Shown here: one piece after another, positions 15,686-23,812 of the stretch
How the letters are laid out: the number at the start of each line of letters is the position of its first letter
How positions within the stretch are numbered: the first letter of the stretch is position 1
The notes under the pieces: model-generated
The model's database searches: none
The model's input: only the letters and a program-made list of their open reading frames with translations
Told to the model about the DNA's origin: nothing
Assembly (NCBI RefSeq): GCF_001274785.1
Contig: NZ_LHPI01000013.1
Location: forward strand, 62,001 to 126,000
DNA length: 64,000 nt
Reading direction: 5' to 3'
From: Vibrio hepatarius
GTDB taxonomy: Bacteria > Pseudomonadota > Gammaproteobacteria > Enterobacterales > Vibrionaceae
Position numbers and translations under genes: made by a program

Positions 15686-16795
15686 ATGGGAAATGATTGC
15701 CAAGAATTGAGTTTTTGGAATCGCTTGTATGTCTTGTTTACAGGTAAGTTACCAACCTCTGCTTTGGAAGTTGAACAAGAAGATAAATCACCAAATAGTG
15801 TTGAGCTTATGCTCGATTCTGATTTGAAACAGTGGGTAGAAAACTGTTCATATCAACAAAACTGTTCAGCAGTAGATTTCATTCAGAACACGTTAACTTC
15901 TGTGAAAGAATCAGAGACTGGGAACATTTCTGTATGCCTTGAAACGGTATGTTCTCGCTTCCGCTATGTTTTTGAAGTGCATAAGATAAATCCGTTCGAC
16001 ATCCCTCTGTTAATCAACAGCAAGGAGATTCCACGTTCAGTGCTAATGGATGATGAAAAGCTTATCGATACTTTAAATGATGATGTATTGGCTGAGGTAT
16101 CGGAGCGTTTCAATGTCGACATCAAGTGGCTCAAAGGGACCGGCAAAGAATTCCAGAAACACGATGGTCAATTTAAAGTTTATAAAAACGTTGGTTCTCT
16201 AGCAGCAAAACTTGCAAAACTTAAACTCAAGAATGAACGAGTGGAACTTCAATTTGTGATTGGTACAGATGAACCAAACACAGAGTATGAATTGTCATTA
16301 GGAGATAGTGCCAAGAACGAAACTCAGATAGGAGTGATCTTCAAAAGAACGAAAGTAATAAATGGTAAAGAAATTGCTACTTACAGCGTTTCTGGAAGTG
16401 ATGATTGGAACTACAAAAAATGCAGAAAACATTACAAGCTCTTGATGATGTTTTGTAAAAAAATGGACATTACGTACTCTGGTCTGTCACTTTCAAAAGA
16501 TAACTTTAATAAGGTATTTTTTGGTGAATTACCTGCCATTTTAGTTGCTAAGTTCAAGAAAGATACATGGTATCCAACTAGCTACGTATCAAATGATTCT
16601 GAAAAGAATCCTGATTTCGAAGGCTACGAGCAATTAAAGAGCATTTACGGCACCCGAGAGGACGAATGCCATATGACTGAAATCGAGCATATCGAACGGG
16701 CGTATCGTTTCCCACATTTGGTTGTTGATCGTGACTTATTCGAAGATGGCTTATACGAGAAAAGCTTCATCAAATCAGAAGAAACAGAGAAGTAA
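15686..16795 (+). CDS. Hypothetical protein with XRE-like helix-turn-helix region (369 aa)
   Basis: Around residues 100-155, RFRYVFEVHKINPFDIPLL...LAEVSERFNVDIKWLKGTGKEF looks like the end of an XRE domain, where 'sequence-specific regulator then xxWLxxG' is typical. The remaining 200 residues are unrecognised. ATG 15686 has GGAG upstream; an earlier in-frame TTG at 15629 is less likely. It is followed after 10 bp by the secreted protease gene, so it may control it. It could also be an effector of unknown role. Confidence 0.5.
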   Translation: MGNDCQELSFWNRLYVLFTGKLPTSALEVEQEDKSPNSVELMLDSDLKQWVENCSYQQNCSAVDFIQNTLTSVKESETGNISVCLETVCSRFRYVFEVHKINPFDIPLLINSKEIPRSVLMDDEKLIDTLNDDVLAEVSERFNVDIKWLKGTGKEFQKHDGQFKVYKNVGSLAAKLAKLKLKNERVELQFVIGTDEPNTEYELSLGDSAKNETQIGVIFKRTKVINGKEIATYSVSGSDDWNYKKCRKHYKLLMMFCKKMDITYSGLSLSKDNFNKVFFGELPAILVAKFKKDTWYPTSYVSNDSEKNPDFEGYEQLKSIYGTREDECHMTEIEHIERAYRFPHLVVDRDLFEDGLYEKSFIKSEETEK

Positions 16796-16805
16796 AAAGG
16801 TTCAA

Positions 16806-17879
16806 ATGAAGAAATTAAGTCTATTCGGTGCTATCTGTTCCGTGTTGCTCCTGACCAACACCTCCACCGCAAGTAGTGAGGAATACAGCACATATATTTA
16901 TAACGGTTTGACTACTACTACAGATACTTGGCCTTCCTACGCGGCTCTTTATTACGACGCATCAAGTTACACTGGTGTTTATGGCCAATATTGCGGCGCA
17001 ACAATTATAGATGCTAATCATGTCGCTACGGCTGCGCACTGTATTAGTGATGGAAGTGGAGGGTTGAACGAGGAATATCTTGTGTATACTGCAGTTCTTC
17101 CGCAGCTGTCGAATTCAAATCAATTTTTATCTGGTGCAGTAGAGAACATCAGAATTACGAATGTTTACCGTCATCCAGATTATGTGGATTCATCTAGTGA
17201 AAGCTCGGTGCCTTGGCCAAATGACATTGCAATCTTAGAGCTTGAAGATGATATGAATGTTTCCAGTTCTGATTACGCGGTGTTGGCAGAATCTACACAA
17301 GCAGATTCATACAGAGTAGAAGATGAAAGCTTCATTGCTGTTGGTTTAGGAATGACAGAGAGTGGTAGCTACTCAGATCAATTGTTATACACAACACTGA
17401 CATATGTCCCAACTGACTCATGCGACATGGGAGCTGGGGAAAATCAGCTGTGTATGCAAGGTGCATATAATGCAAGCACTGGCGTTCGGAACTCTACATG
17501 TTCAGGAGATTCGGGAGGTCCTTTATATTGGTATGACGATGACTTGGCTGAATACGTGCAGGTAGGCATCACGAGTTATGGTTGGGATGGCTGTAAGAGT
17601 TCAACATCGAGTGATACGTCCGTATTCACTGAGGTTGCGGATTATAGTGACTGGATTGAGTCTGTGTTAAACGACGAAATTACTCCCGATCTGGTTGTGA
17701 CATCAACAATGCGCGATTCATACAATACAACCGTTGAAGATGCCGATGACATCGATGTTTCAGGCGATGATGAATCAGATTATCAGGCAAACAGTGGTAG
17801 CTCTGGTGGTAGCACATCTTTTGGCGCCGTATTCTTCCTGTTAATGGCTGCTTTCATTCGCAAAAGATCTACAAAATAA
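16806..17879 (+). CDS. Secreted trypsin-like serine protease with GlyGly-CTERM
   Basis: Signal peptide, then an S1 chymotrypsin fold with the full triad: H78 (VATAAHC), D140 (PNDIAIL) and S236 (CSGDSGGP). The C-terminus has a Gly/Ser-rich SGSSGGS stretch, a hydrophobic helix and RKRSTK. This is the GlyGly-CTERM signal processed by rhombosortase and seen in Vibrio and relatives, where such proteins are delivered by type II secretion. ATG 16806 has AAAAGG upstream and starts the signal peptide; longer frames overlap the upstream gene. Confidence 0.9.
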   Translation: MKKLSLFGAICSVLLLTNTSTASSEEYSTYIYNGLTTTTDTWPSYAALYYDASSYTGVYGQYCGATIIDANHVATAAHCISDGSGGLNEEYLVYTAVLPQLSNSNQFLSGAVENIRITNVYRHPDYVDSSSESSVPWPNDIAILELEDDMNVSSSDYAVLAESTQADSYRVEDESFIAVGLGMTESGSYSDQLLYTTLTYVPTDSCDMGAGENQLCMQGAYNASTGVRNSTCSGDSGGPLYWYDDDLAEYVQVGITSYGWDGCKSSTSSDTSVFTEVADYSDWIESVLNDEITPDLVVTSTMRDSYNTTVEDADDIDVSGDDESDYQANSGSSGGSTSFGAVFFLLMAAFIRKRSTK

Positions 17880-17904
17880 ATCAACGAAAGGGCGGTTTCA
17901 CGTG

Positions 17905-17932
17905 TTGCGCGTTTTTTACTTCGATTTTTAAT
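17905..17932 (+). promoter_or_regulatory. TTGCGCG-class promoter for 17965 gene
   Basis: TTGCGC (17905-17910), 16-bp spacer, TTTAAT (17927-17932). The -10 region TTTAATTG matches the copy at 19541 closely. Confidence 0.6.
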
Positions 17933-17964
17933 TGTGGGAGTCGAAACGAATAAAGGGCAACACA

Positions 17965-18534
17965 GTGAAACTATTCCACTACACACTTGGCATTAAACTC
18001 GAATCTATCTTTGAAATGGGGCTTTTACGTACCAGCCCGTTAAAGCCTCAGTATCCTGAGAAGCCTATATGCTGGCTATCATCCAACCCTAACTTTGAAA
18101 TGTCGGCTCTAAAGCTTGGAATGGATATGAGCGGCCAATCCTCTCTGATGACACTCGCACAGATGGCAAAATATGGCGATGGCCTCTACCGTTTTGTTTT
18201 TGACTCTGAACAAATGCCGGTAGATATTTACCCTTGGGCGATCTTGAAGCCGCGTTCGAAAGCAAAGCCGAAGATTACTAAGCGACTCATTGAACGGGCT
18301 AAATTGGCCAATGCGAATCCAAATGAATGGTTTGGTACTTTGGACCAACCAATTTCAATTGCGAATGCTGTGCTTGAAGTAGGGGAGATTAAGCATAATG
18401 GTGAAATTGAATGGTCTGCAGTACACGGCCCTATTAATATTGATAGCCATGTTCTGCAAGTAACTTTAACAGATTTAAAGCGCGCTGGCTTGGGTGTGGA
18501 GTGCAGCAATCAAACTTGGGCCGTTGGTCAATAG
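17965..18534 (+). CDS. Hypothetical protein, HYTxG family (189 aa)
   Basis: It begins KLFHYTLGIKLESIFEMGLL and continues with KPICWLSSNPNFE and GDGLYRFVF. This pattern recurs in uncharacterised bacterial proteins and recalls ADP-ribosyltransferase-like folds (H-Y-T near the N-terminus), but activity is not established. GTG 17965 is chosen: AAAGGG lies upstream, while the in-frame TTG at 17932 overlaps the promoter. Confidence 0.55.
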   Translation: MKLFHYTLGIKLESIFEMGLLRTSPLKPQYPEKPICWLSSNPNFEMSALKLGMDMSGQSSLMTLAQMAKYGDGLYRFVFDSEQMPVDIYPWAILKPRSKAKPKITKRLIERAKLANANPNEWFGTLDQPISIANAVLEVGEIKHNGEIEWSAVHGPINIDSHVLQVTLTDLKRAGLGVECSNQTWAVGQ

Positions 18535-18559
18535 CCAGTTAGTTTCTAGAGTCCTCGGC

Positions 18560-18982
18560 TTACGCTGAGGGCTTGTTCATTATCCATAACACCAATTCTT
18601 TTTTAGAGTTACCAGGTAGGTCGAAACAAACTTCATCACCATGCCAATGTACACCCTCTGTATCTTGGATACGAAATTCATTCCCCATGAAGTTCAAGTC
18701 GAGAGCAAGAACACCTAATTCCCCAGTGCTCGCGCAAATCTTAAACTTAGCCCAGTTACCCAAATCAGTAGAATCCACCTGCTCAATAGTTACGCTTACG
18801 CTATTAATAGTTAGCGTTTGTGTTGGTCTGAGAGTTATACTGTTAGATATGTTCTCACTTTTGTTGAACATGATCCGCAGTGAAACACTATCTTCACTTG
18901 GGATTAAGACTTGAGCTGATATTGGGAAATTAATTGCGTTCATCTTGATTTTGGGCTTCCACAGTTTTTGTTCAAGTTTCAT
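18560..18982 (-). CDS. Hypothetical protein (140 aa)
   Basis: Beta-rich with no recognised domain. It is convergent with the preceding gene and divergent from the next. The ribosome site is poor for ATG 18982 and for the internal ATG at residue 14, so the start is uncertain. The opposite-strand frame over the same span lacks protein-like composition. Confidence 0.45.
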   Translation of the reverse strand: MKLEQKLWKPKIKMNAINFPISAQVLIPSEDSVSLRIMFNKSENISNSITLRPTQTLTINSVSVTIEQVDSTDLGNWAKFKICASTGELGVLALDLNFMGNEFRIQDTEGVHWHGDEVCFDLPGNSKKELVLWIMNKPSA

Positions 18983-19051
18983 AGTCTAAATTAGCAGCGG
19001 TTTTAAAGCCACTAACTTTCAAAATTGAATTCGTAATAGCAAAGGGAAAGT

Positions 19052-19510
19052 ATGTCAAAATACGAGGTATACATTGTTTCTGCATCCGTAGAACAAGACT
19101 GGTCAGAAAAAGCGATTGAGGCTCATTCGTTGTATACGTCACCAATGTTCTGTGCGTGTAAGACATACGTTGAGAAAAAAGGCTCGCCTTGGCTGATTCT
19201 TTCGGACATGCATGGAGTCGTTTGGCCAGATACTATGCTTGCACCATATGATTCGGCTCAACTGAGCGATCAGGAAAAAAGTCATCGAATAGAAAGAGCA
19301 TTTGACCCGGATGCTTTGGCATCAACCTTGATAGTTACCCTGCAGATTCAACCCGAACGCGGATTAGCAATGTCTCAATGGAAGAAAAATATTCTTTCCC
19401 AAACAAAATTCATACTCCTTGGTGAGTCTGATTCTCTAGGTTTAGCAGTGACAGAGCTGGGTTTAATTGGATCTCAGGTCGAGTTTTCGCATAAGGGAAT
19501 CCCTGCATAA
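19052..19510 (+). CDS. DUF6884-like protein (152 aa)
   Basis: The order YIVSAS..., LYTSPMFCACKTYVEK, WLILSDMHGVVWPDTMLAPYD matches the DUF6884 family pattern (LYTSPLF, then ILSAKHGLV, then PYD). Members occur in phages and mobile elements; biochemical function is unsettled. AAAGGGAAAG precedes the ATG. Confidence 0.7.
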   Translation: MSKYEVYIVSASVEQDWSEKAIEAHSLYTSPMFCACKTYVEKKGSPWLILSDMHGVVWPDTMLAPYDSAQLSDQEKSHRIERAFDPDALASTLIVTLQIQPERGLAMSQWKKNILSQTKFILLGESDSLGLAVTELGLIGSQVEFSHKGIPA

Positions 19511-19518
19511 TTGGCATA

Positions 19519-19546
19519 TTGCGCGTTTACGAAACTGCAATTTAAT
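19519..19546 (+). promoter_or_regulatory. TTGCGCG-class promoter for 19582-20568
   Basis: TTGCGC (19519-19524), 16-bp spacer, TTTAAT (19541-19546). Confidence 0.6.
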
Positions 19547-19581
19547 TGGGGTATCAATTCACTAAATAGAGAATACCCCAT

Positions 19582-20259
19582 ATGAATTCTATCAATATCA
19601 ATCTTACCTTTTCCGTGGAAGGTGTTGTTTTCCCCGAGTCTATATCAGAATCTCTCAAAGAAAATGTTCGTGCAGCAATTGAGGCAAGCATTGCCAACGG
19701 TCATCTAACAGACCCTGACGATACACAATCGGTCGTAAAACTTGAGTCTGTGAACGCAATCTCACCATCAGTTTATATTGAGCAAGAAAACGGGCGGTTG
19801 GACCGAGTTTTCACAAATGTTCCCGGATTAGAAGTAAACGCAGTAGACCTTGCAGATTGCGAGGAAGAAGAGAATATTTTCGTTCGTGAGGGAAACCATT
19901 TCTACCTTTATTCTGGACTAGATTTTAACTACCTATCAGACGTATGCGAAGACGGAACTTTCGACGCACAAGCCTTGAAAATAATCCGAAATGGTAACTT
20001 TGTTTCGGTTAGCAAAGAGGATTTTGTTCATAGCAATGCAGATATTGAGATGCGCGATGTATTCCATTCAATTGATGGTGGCTGGTCGACAACAATGCCT
20101 ACAACGGAAAATGAAGGGATTATTGAATCTGGTTACGAACTTTTCTATGTCAAAGATGGACAAGAATATGTGTTGCACCGTTTTGCTAGAAAAAAGGCAG
20201 CTGAACGAGCTATGCCAATCTTTAGCGAAATCCGAGAACGCTTACGTGAAGAATACTAG
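19582..20259 (+). CDS. Hypothetical acidic protein (225 aa)
   Basis: No domain is recognised. The N-terminus forms a beta strand plus helix, and the protein is strongly acidic. It is followed after 12 bp by a small membrane protein gene in the same operon. A second plus frame at 19991-20263 is an overlapping by-product. Confidence 0.6.
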   Translation: MNSININLTFSVEGVVFPESISESLKENVRAAIEASIANGHLTDPDDTQSVVKLESVNAISPSVYIEQENGRLDRVFTNVPGLEVNAVDLADCEEEENIFVREGNHFYLYSGLDFNYLSDVCEDGTFDAQALKIIRNGNFVSVSKEDFVHSNADIEMRDVFHSIDGGWSTTMPTTENEGIIESGYELFYVKDGQEYVLHRFARKKAAERAMPIFSEIRERLREEY

Positions 20260-20271
20260 GTAGGAGTACAT

Positions 20272-20568
20272 ATGATCCCAACACCAATATTAATCATGAG
20301 TATCGCACTGACGTTAACTATTGGGCTTTACTTTAAGTGGCAAGAGTTGAAGCAAAAGCAGGTATGCATTTCCGAAGGGTGGCAGGAATGCCGTGACAAC
20401 ATAGCAAACTATGAACTTGCAAGAGAAAACACGCATTTAGTTTACATTGGAATAACGCTAACCCTAGCTGTGTTGATTGCGATTGCTGGTGGAACCAACA
20501 ATGTCGGCAATACGCTGGCAGCAACAGCTGGATTGTTACTCGTATACGGAACATCACGTCAGAAATAA
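20272..20568 (+). CDS. Small membrane protein (98 aa)
   Basis: Two or three hydrophobic segments (about residues 3-20, 56-72 and 79-93) flank a hydrophilic loop. TAGGAG precedes the ATG. It is the last gene of the operon and is closed by a strong terminator. No family is recognised. Confidence 0.65.
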   Translation: MIPTPILIMSIALTLTIGLYFKWQELKQKQVCISEGWQECRDNIANYELARENTHLVYIGITLTLAVLIAIAGGTNNVGNTLAATAGLLLVYGTSRQK

Positions 20569-20590
20569 TGAAGACAATTTGACGATAATT

Positions 20591-20613
20591 ACGCGGCCAT
20601 TGCCGCGTTTTTT
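20591..20613 (+). terminator. Intrinsic terminator
   Basis: ACGCGGC/GCCGCGT stem (20591-20597 with 20602-20608), CATT loop, then T6. Confidence 0.9.
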
Positions 20614-20681
20614 ATGCCTTGCAGGTTGAGTGTTCCATGATTTCATTGGGCTTAACCTAGAAAAATGTGGAGCAAGACCCG

Positions 20682-21377
20682 ATGAAAAGAACGATCTGTT
20701 TGATTGATGCTGAGAACTATTCAGCCAAGAAACTGAGTGAAGTGACTAAGTTTATTCAACGAACCGACAACCTTATAGAAATGCGTGTGTATGGTGACTT
20801 CTCAAGGCCGGGGCTCAAGACCTGGAAGAAATACGCCATCTCTAAAAGCATGGTTTTAGTTAATGAACCTGGGGCTGTTGCTGGGAAAAACAGTAGTGAC
20901 ATATCTTTAGTGGTAGATGCAATGACCTTGCTGTATGAGCGACGCAGTGAGTTTGACCAAGTAGCTTTGATCACTTCGGATTCTGATTTCGCAGTTCTAG
21001 CTCGACGATTCAGAAACTTGGGGGTCGATGTTCAGGGGTTTGGTGAAGCTAAGGCTCCTGAGAGCTTCCGTATGGCTTGCAATAACTATTGGTGCTACAA
21101 CGAGGTGGTAGAAGAAAACAAACGTCCTCACGGTCTTTCTGGGCCGCTTTTAAAGCTTATCAAATTACTTAAGAAGGCCATTAAACAGAATTTGAATTCT
21201 GATGGCTGGGCTATGACCGCCAGTGTTAATAGAAGTGTACGTTCACTAAACCCTAGTATCCATCATAAACGTTATGGTGCGAAAAAATTCTCTGATTTGT
21301 TCAGGAGATCGGATTTGAGAACTATGTTCGAATTGAGAAGAGTAGGGGATTCATTACAGGTAAAAATAGCATGTTAA
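20682..21377 (+). CDS. NYN-domain (LabA/DUF88-type) nuclease with OST-HTH/LOTUS tail
   Basis: The NYN PIN-like domain spans about residues 1-135: ICLIDAEN (first acidic cluster), GKNSSDISLVVDAM (second) and VALITSDSDFAVLARRFRNLGVDVQGFG (third). A C-terminal region (about 150-230) with SDGWAMTASVNRSVRSLNP...GAKKFSDLFRRSD fits an OST-HTH/LOTUS RNA-binding fold. Predicted role: Mg-dependent endoribonuclease. ATG 20682 with GGAG upstream is preferred over GTG 20667. Confidence 0.85.
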   Translation: MKRTICLIDAENYSAKKLSEVTKFIQRTDNLIEMRVYGDFSRPGLKTWKKYAISKSMVLVNEPGAVAGKNSSDISLVVDAMTLLYERRSEFDQVALITSDSDFAVLARRFRNLGVDVQGFGEAKAPESFRMACNNYWCYNEVVEENKRPHGLSGPLLKLIKLLKKAIKQNLNSDGWAMTASVNRSVRSLNPSIHHKRYGAKKFSDLFRRSDLRTMFELRRVGDSLQVKIAC

Positions 21378-21425
21378 CTTTTCATGGTGTTACAATAACG
21401 CTAAATATTGAAAGCGGAGTAATAC

Positions 21426-21824
21426 GTGTATTTTGAAAATGGTTATCTGAGAAGCCGTACAATCGAGCAGTATCTAGAAAGACATCGATCAGGTCATTTA
21501 AGCAAGAAACAATCTACTCTGTTCCTGTTTTGCCTGTATATCCAAAACATTCTTGAGTCTTGGCTCTTTCACGGATTAATGGTTGTAACTATTGCGGTTA
21601 GCGCTACAGGCGCATTTGGAATTGAGCCGCCATTGTGGTCAATCCTGGTCACGAGTTTTCTTACGTTAACGTCACCACTGTTTCCTGTTGTGAAAGTGCT
21701 AAAAATTAGCTCTGCATACAAGGCAGGACGTGCAGATGCTGAAAACAATAAGCCATACAACAATCGATATAAGCGTTATAGCCAAGCCTTTGACGCATAT
21801 AGCGCGGGCTATTCAGAGGGCTGA
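21426..21824 (+). CDS. Hypothetical membrane protein (132 aa)
   Basis: Starts at GTG 21426. It has three hydrophobic stretches (about residues 30-48, 52-68 and 72-92) and a soluble, Tyr-rich C-terminal tail (YNNRYKRYSQAFDAYSAGY). No family is recognised. It sits 8 bp before the nuclease gene. Confidence 0.55.
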   Translation: MYFENGYLRSRTIEQYLERHRSGHLSKKQSTLFLFCLYIQNILESWLFHGLMVVTIAVSATGAFGIEPPLWSILVTSFLTLTSPLFPVVKVLKISSAYKAGRADAENNKPYNNRYKRYSQAFDAYSAGYSEG

Positions 21825-21832
21825 TTCTAAAG

Positions 21833-22594
21833 ATGGCAGTACTCCCGAAAGCAGAGAGACTGGCGTTACTTGCGCAGTCCACATACGGTAGTGGCAAGCA
21901 TACTGGCAGCAATAGTAAAACAGCCAGTAAACAGCGTCGAACTGGGTTCAGGCAAGTTAGTGCAAAGCAACTACCTCAAAACGGAACCCTATCACTTGTA
22001 GAGTTCAATGACCTTACTGCACAGCAAGAAAAAATTGAAACCAATCCACATAAGCAAGAGATCATCCGTTTAGACGAACGTCCAGACCTGATTTCTAAAG
22101 ACAGGGAGCATTACGAGCAAACTCTATTTTTTGACTACGTATATGAGCGTTATCCTGAGTATTACAATTTTTTAGCAGCAACACCAAACGGCGGTTTTAG
22201 ACGCAAAGGTGAGCGTTTCAGGTTGTGCGCAGAAGGGCAGAAAGCTGGTTGGCCAGACTGCCAATTTGCCTGCCCAAAACTAGGGTTTCATGGGCTATAC
22301 ATTGAATTTAAACGACCTGTTGATTCATATCGCTCAATATCAGAAGCCAGAAATGCATTAAAGCCTCACCAATTGGCTACTCTACGGATGCTCCTATCAC
22401 AAGGGTATGCAGCTAAAGTTGCTTACGGGGCACATGAGGCCATAGCGATTTTTGAATCGTATATAGGAGTTGGAGGTGATTATGACAACGTAGTGTTATT
22501 CTGTCCTAAATCGGTATTGAAACCACCTGAACCTGGGGAAGTATTAGAGCTTAAGCGAAATTCATTTGAAATATTAGAAGCCGAGTACGCTTAG
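21833..22594 (+). CDS. VRR-NUC domain nuclease (253 aa)
   Basis: The C-terminal part carries the VRR-NUC (PD-(D/E)XK) pattern: HYEQTLFFDYV, AATPNGGFRRKGERFRLCAEGQKAGWPDCQF, then LYIEFKRP (E-x-K) and LKPHQLATLRMLLSQGYAAKVAYG. The N-terminal ~80 residues are basic and low-complexity. Family members act on DNA structures such as flaps or Holliday junctions. It is the last gene before a bidirectional terminator. Confidence 0.85.
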   Translation: MAVLPKAERLALLAQSTYGSGKHTGSNSKTASKQRRTGFRQVSAKQLPQNGTLSLVEFNDLTAQQEKIETNPHKQEIIRLDERPDLISKDREHYEQTLFFDYVYERYPEYYNFLAATPNGGFRRKGERFRLCAEGQKAGWPDCQFACPKLGFHGLYIEFKRPVDSYRSISEARNALKPHQLATLRMLLSQGYAAKVAYGAHEAIAIFESYIGVGGDYDNVVLFCPKSVLKPPEPGEVLELKRNSFEILEAEYA

Positions 22595-22602
22595 CCCAAA
22601 GT

Positions 22603-22628
22603 AAAGGCGCATCATAGAATGCGCCTTT
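22603..22628. terminator. Bidirectional terminator
   Basis: AAAGGCGCAT/ATGCGCCTTT stem (22603-22612 with 22619-22628), between the convergent VRR-NUC gene and a small minus-strand frame. Confidence 0.75.
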
Positions 22629-22633
22629 AGCTT

Positions 22634-22786
22634 TTATGACGTTAAGACAATACCAACCGTGGCGGTCAATATGCTTAGGCACAATACAAGAACAGAGAGT
22701 TGTACCAGTATTGGTTTGTCATCGAGGGTTTTGATCAACTTTGTTAGCGCGTTAATCAGCACTGTTAGAGCTTTGATATATTTCAT
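22634..22786 (-). CDS. Possible small membrane peptide (50 aa)
   Basis: A 51-codon minus-strand frame starts at ATG 22786 and ends at TAA next to the terminator. It encodes a lysine-dotted amphipathic N-terminus and one strongly hydrophobic segment (about residues 28-48, ending TVGIVLTS). The ribosome site is weak. It fills most of an otherwise empty 265-bp gap. Confidence 0.4.
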   Translation of the reverse strand: MKYIKALTVLINALTKLIKTLDDKPILVQLSVLVLCLSILTATVGIVLTS

Positions 22787-22860
22787 TTGCTTTTTTATTT
22801 AAAAGAAGCATAGAAATTTTCTCTGGTGTACTGCAAGGGCAGCTTAGAAATAAATGCAAT

Positions 22861-23379
22861 TTATTTTTTGCCAGAGGGTAGGGTTAGGTATAAGTCGTCT
22901 GCCGTGATTCGCCCCATAAACAGCATTATGTCAAGCACGTCCTTGTAGCCATCCAAGATTGCCTTTTTGGTCTGTTTGTAGGCTTCCTCTCTACCTCTGT
23001 TTCTGATCGAACGTACAACAGACTTCATCTTTCTTTGACCATTAACAACAACAGGGAATTTAGCCAAATAGCATTCATCAATGGTATCACCCCGTGGTTT
23101 AAATATGATCTTTGGTTCAAGTGTATGAGGCAACCGTGTGAAGAGATACCTATCTCTTAATACTTGATGCCAGTACTTACCCCAAGCTCGTTCGCCAATC
23201 TCGTCACGTATTTTAACAGCCTTTATTAACGCTAATCGTTCATTACTCTTTATGAATCCAATACTTTGAAAGGTTGTAGTGTCATCAGGTAAATGGACGT
23301 GGATTTTCACGGCTACATCCGATTTTGATATAAACCGGTATTTCACAGATGAAACCAAGTTCGACTTGTTTACACTCAT
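22861..23379 (-). CDS. Hypothetical basic protein, possibly AP2-like (172 aa)
   Basis: Strongly basic. Segments such as SNERLALIKAVKIRDEIGER and NRGREEAYKQTKKAIL follow short strand regions, loosely like AP2/integrase-type DNA-binding repeats; this is a weak impression. ATG 23379 has GGGAAG upstream; ATG 23394 is possible. Confidence 0.5.
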   Translation of the reverse strand: MSVNKSNLVSSVKYRFISKSDVAVKIHVHLPDDTTTFQSIGFIKSNERLALIKAVKIRDEIGERAWGKYWHQVLRDRYLFTRLPHTLEPKIIFKPRGDTIDECYLAKFPVVVNGQRKMKSVVRSIRNRGREEAYKQTKKAILDGYKDVLDIMLFMGRITADDLYLTLPSGKK

Positions 23380-23414
23380 TTTCTTCCCAGTCATACGGTT
23401 GTGATAGTCGATGT

Positions 23415-23705
23415 TTAGAGATCTTTAGGCACGTCTATCGTAGACATGAAATCAGTAAGATCTCTTGATGTTTTGATGTTCCTCTCTACACGAGAGACAG
23501 AGAAAATAACGCCAGATCCTGCTTGCCATGTTCCGCAGTGACCGTCATTCACATAAAACAAGGTTAGGTCTGAACCGTGCTCACTATGCTTTTCGGTAGT
23601 TATACTACAGTCAGAATATAGCGATTCAATCTTGTTGCGAAAAACGGCTAGTGAAACTGTGCCATCAAAGCGGTGTGCATCTGAGTTGTTCTGTGTGTTG
23701 TTCAT
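23415..23705 (-). CDS. Hypothetical protein (96 aa)
   Basis: No domain is recognised. A GAGAT ribosome site precedes ATG 23705. It lies between the basic protein gene and the DNA ligase gene on the same strand. Confidence 0.5.
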   Translation of the reverse strand: MNNTQNNSDAHRFDGTVSLAVFRNKIESLYSDCSITTEKHSEHGSDLTLFYVNDGHCGTWQAGSGVIFSVSRVERNIKTSRDLTDFMSTIDVPKDL

Positions 23706-23812
23706 TTGTATCTCAATGAGCTGTTGGATGATTTAATTAGGCTACGTTACTTGCTGCAACCCGCAATGAACAAAGCCAGCGTTTTAAGCTGGCCTTGTAT
23801 GGTAGGAGATGG

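Noticed and set aside
18573-18914. 113-codon plus-strand frame opposite the 18560-18982 gene
   Set aside because: Ser/Leu-rich shadow composition; the minus-strand frame is the better protein.
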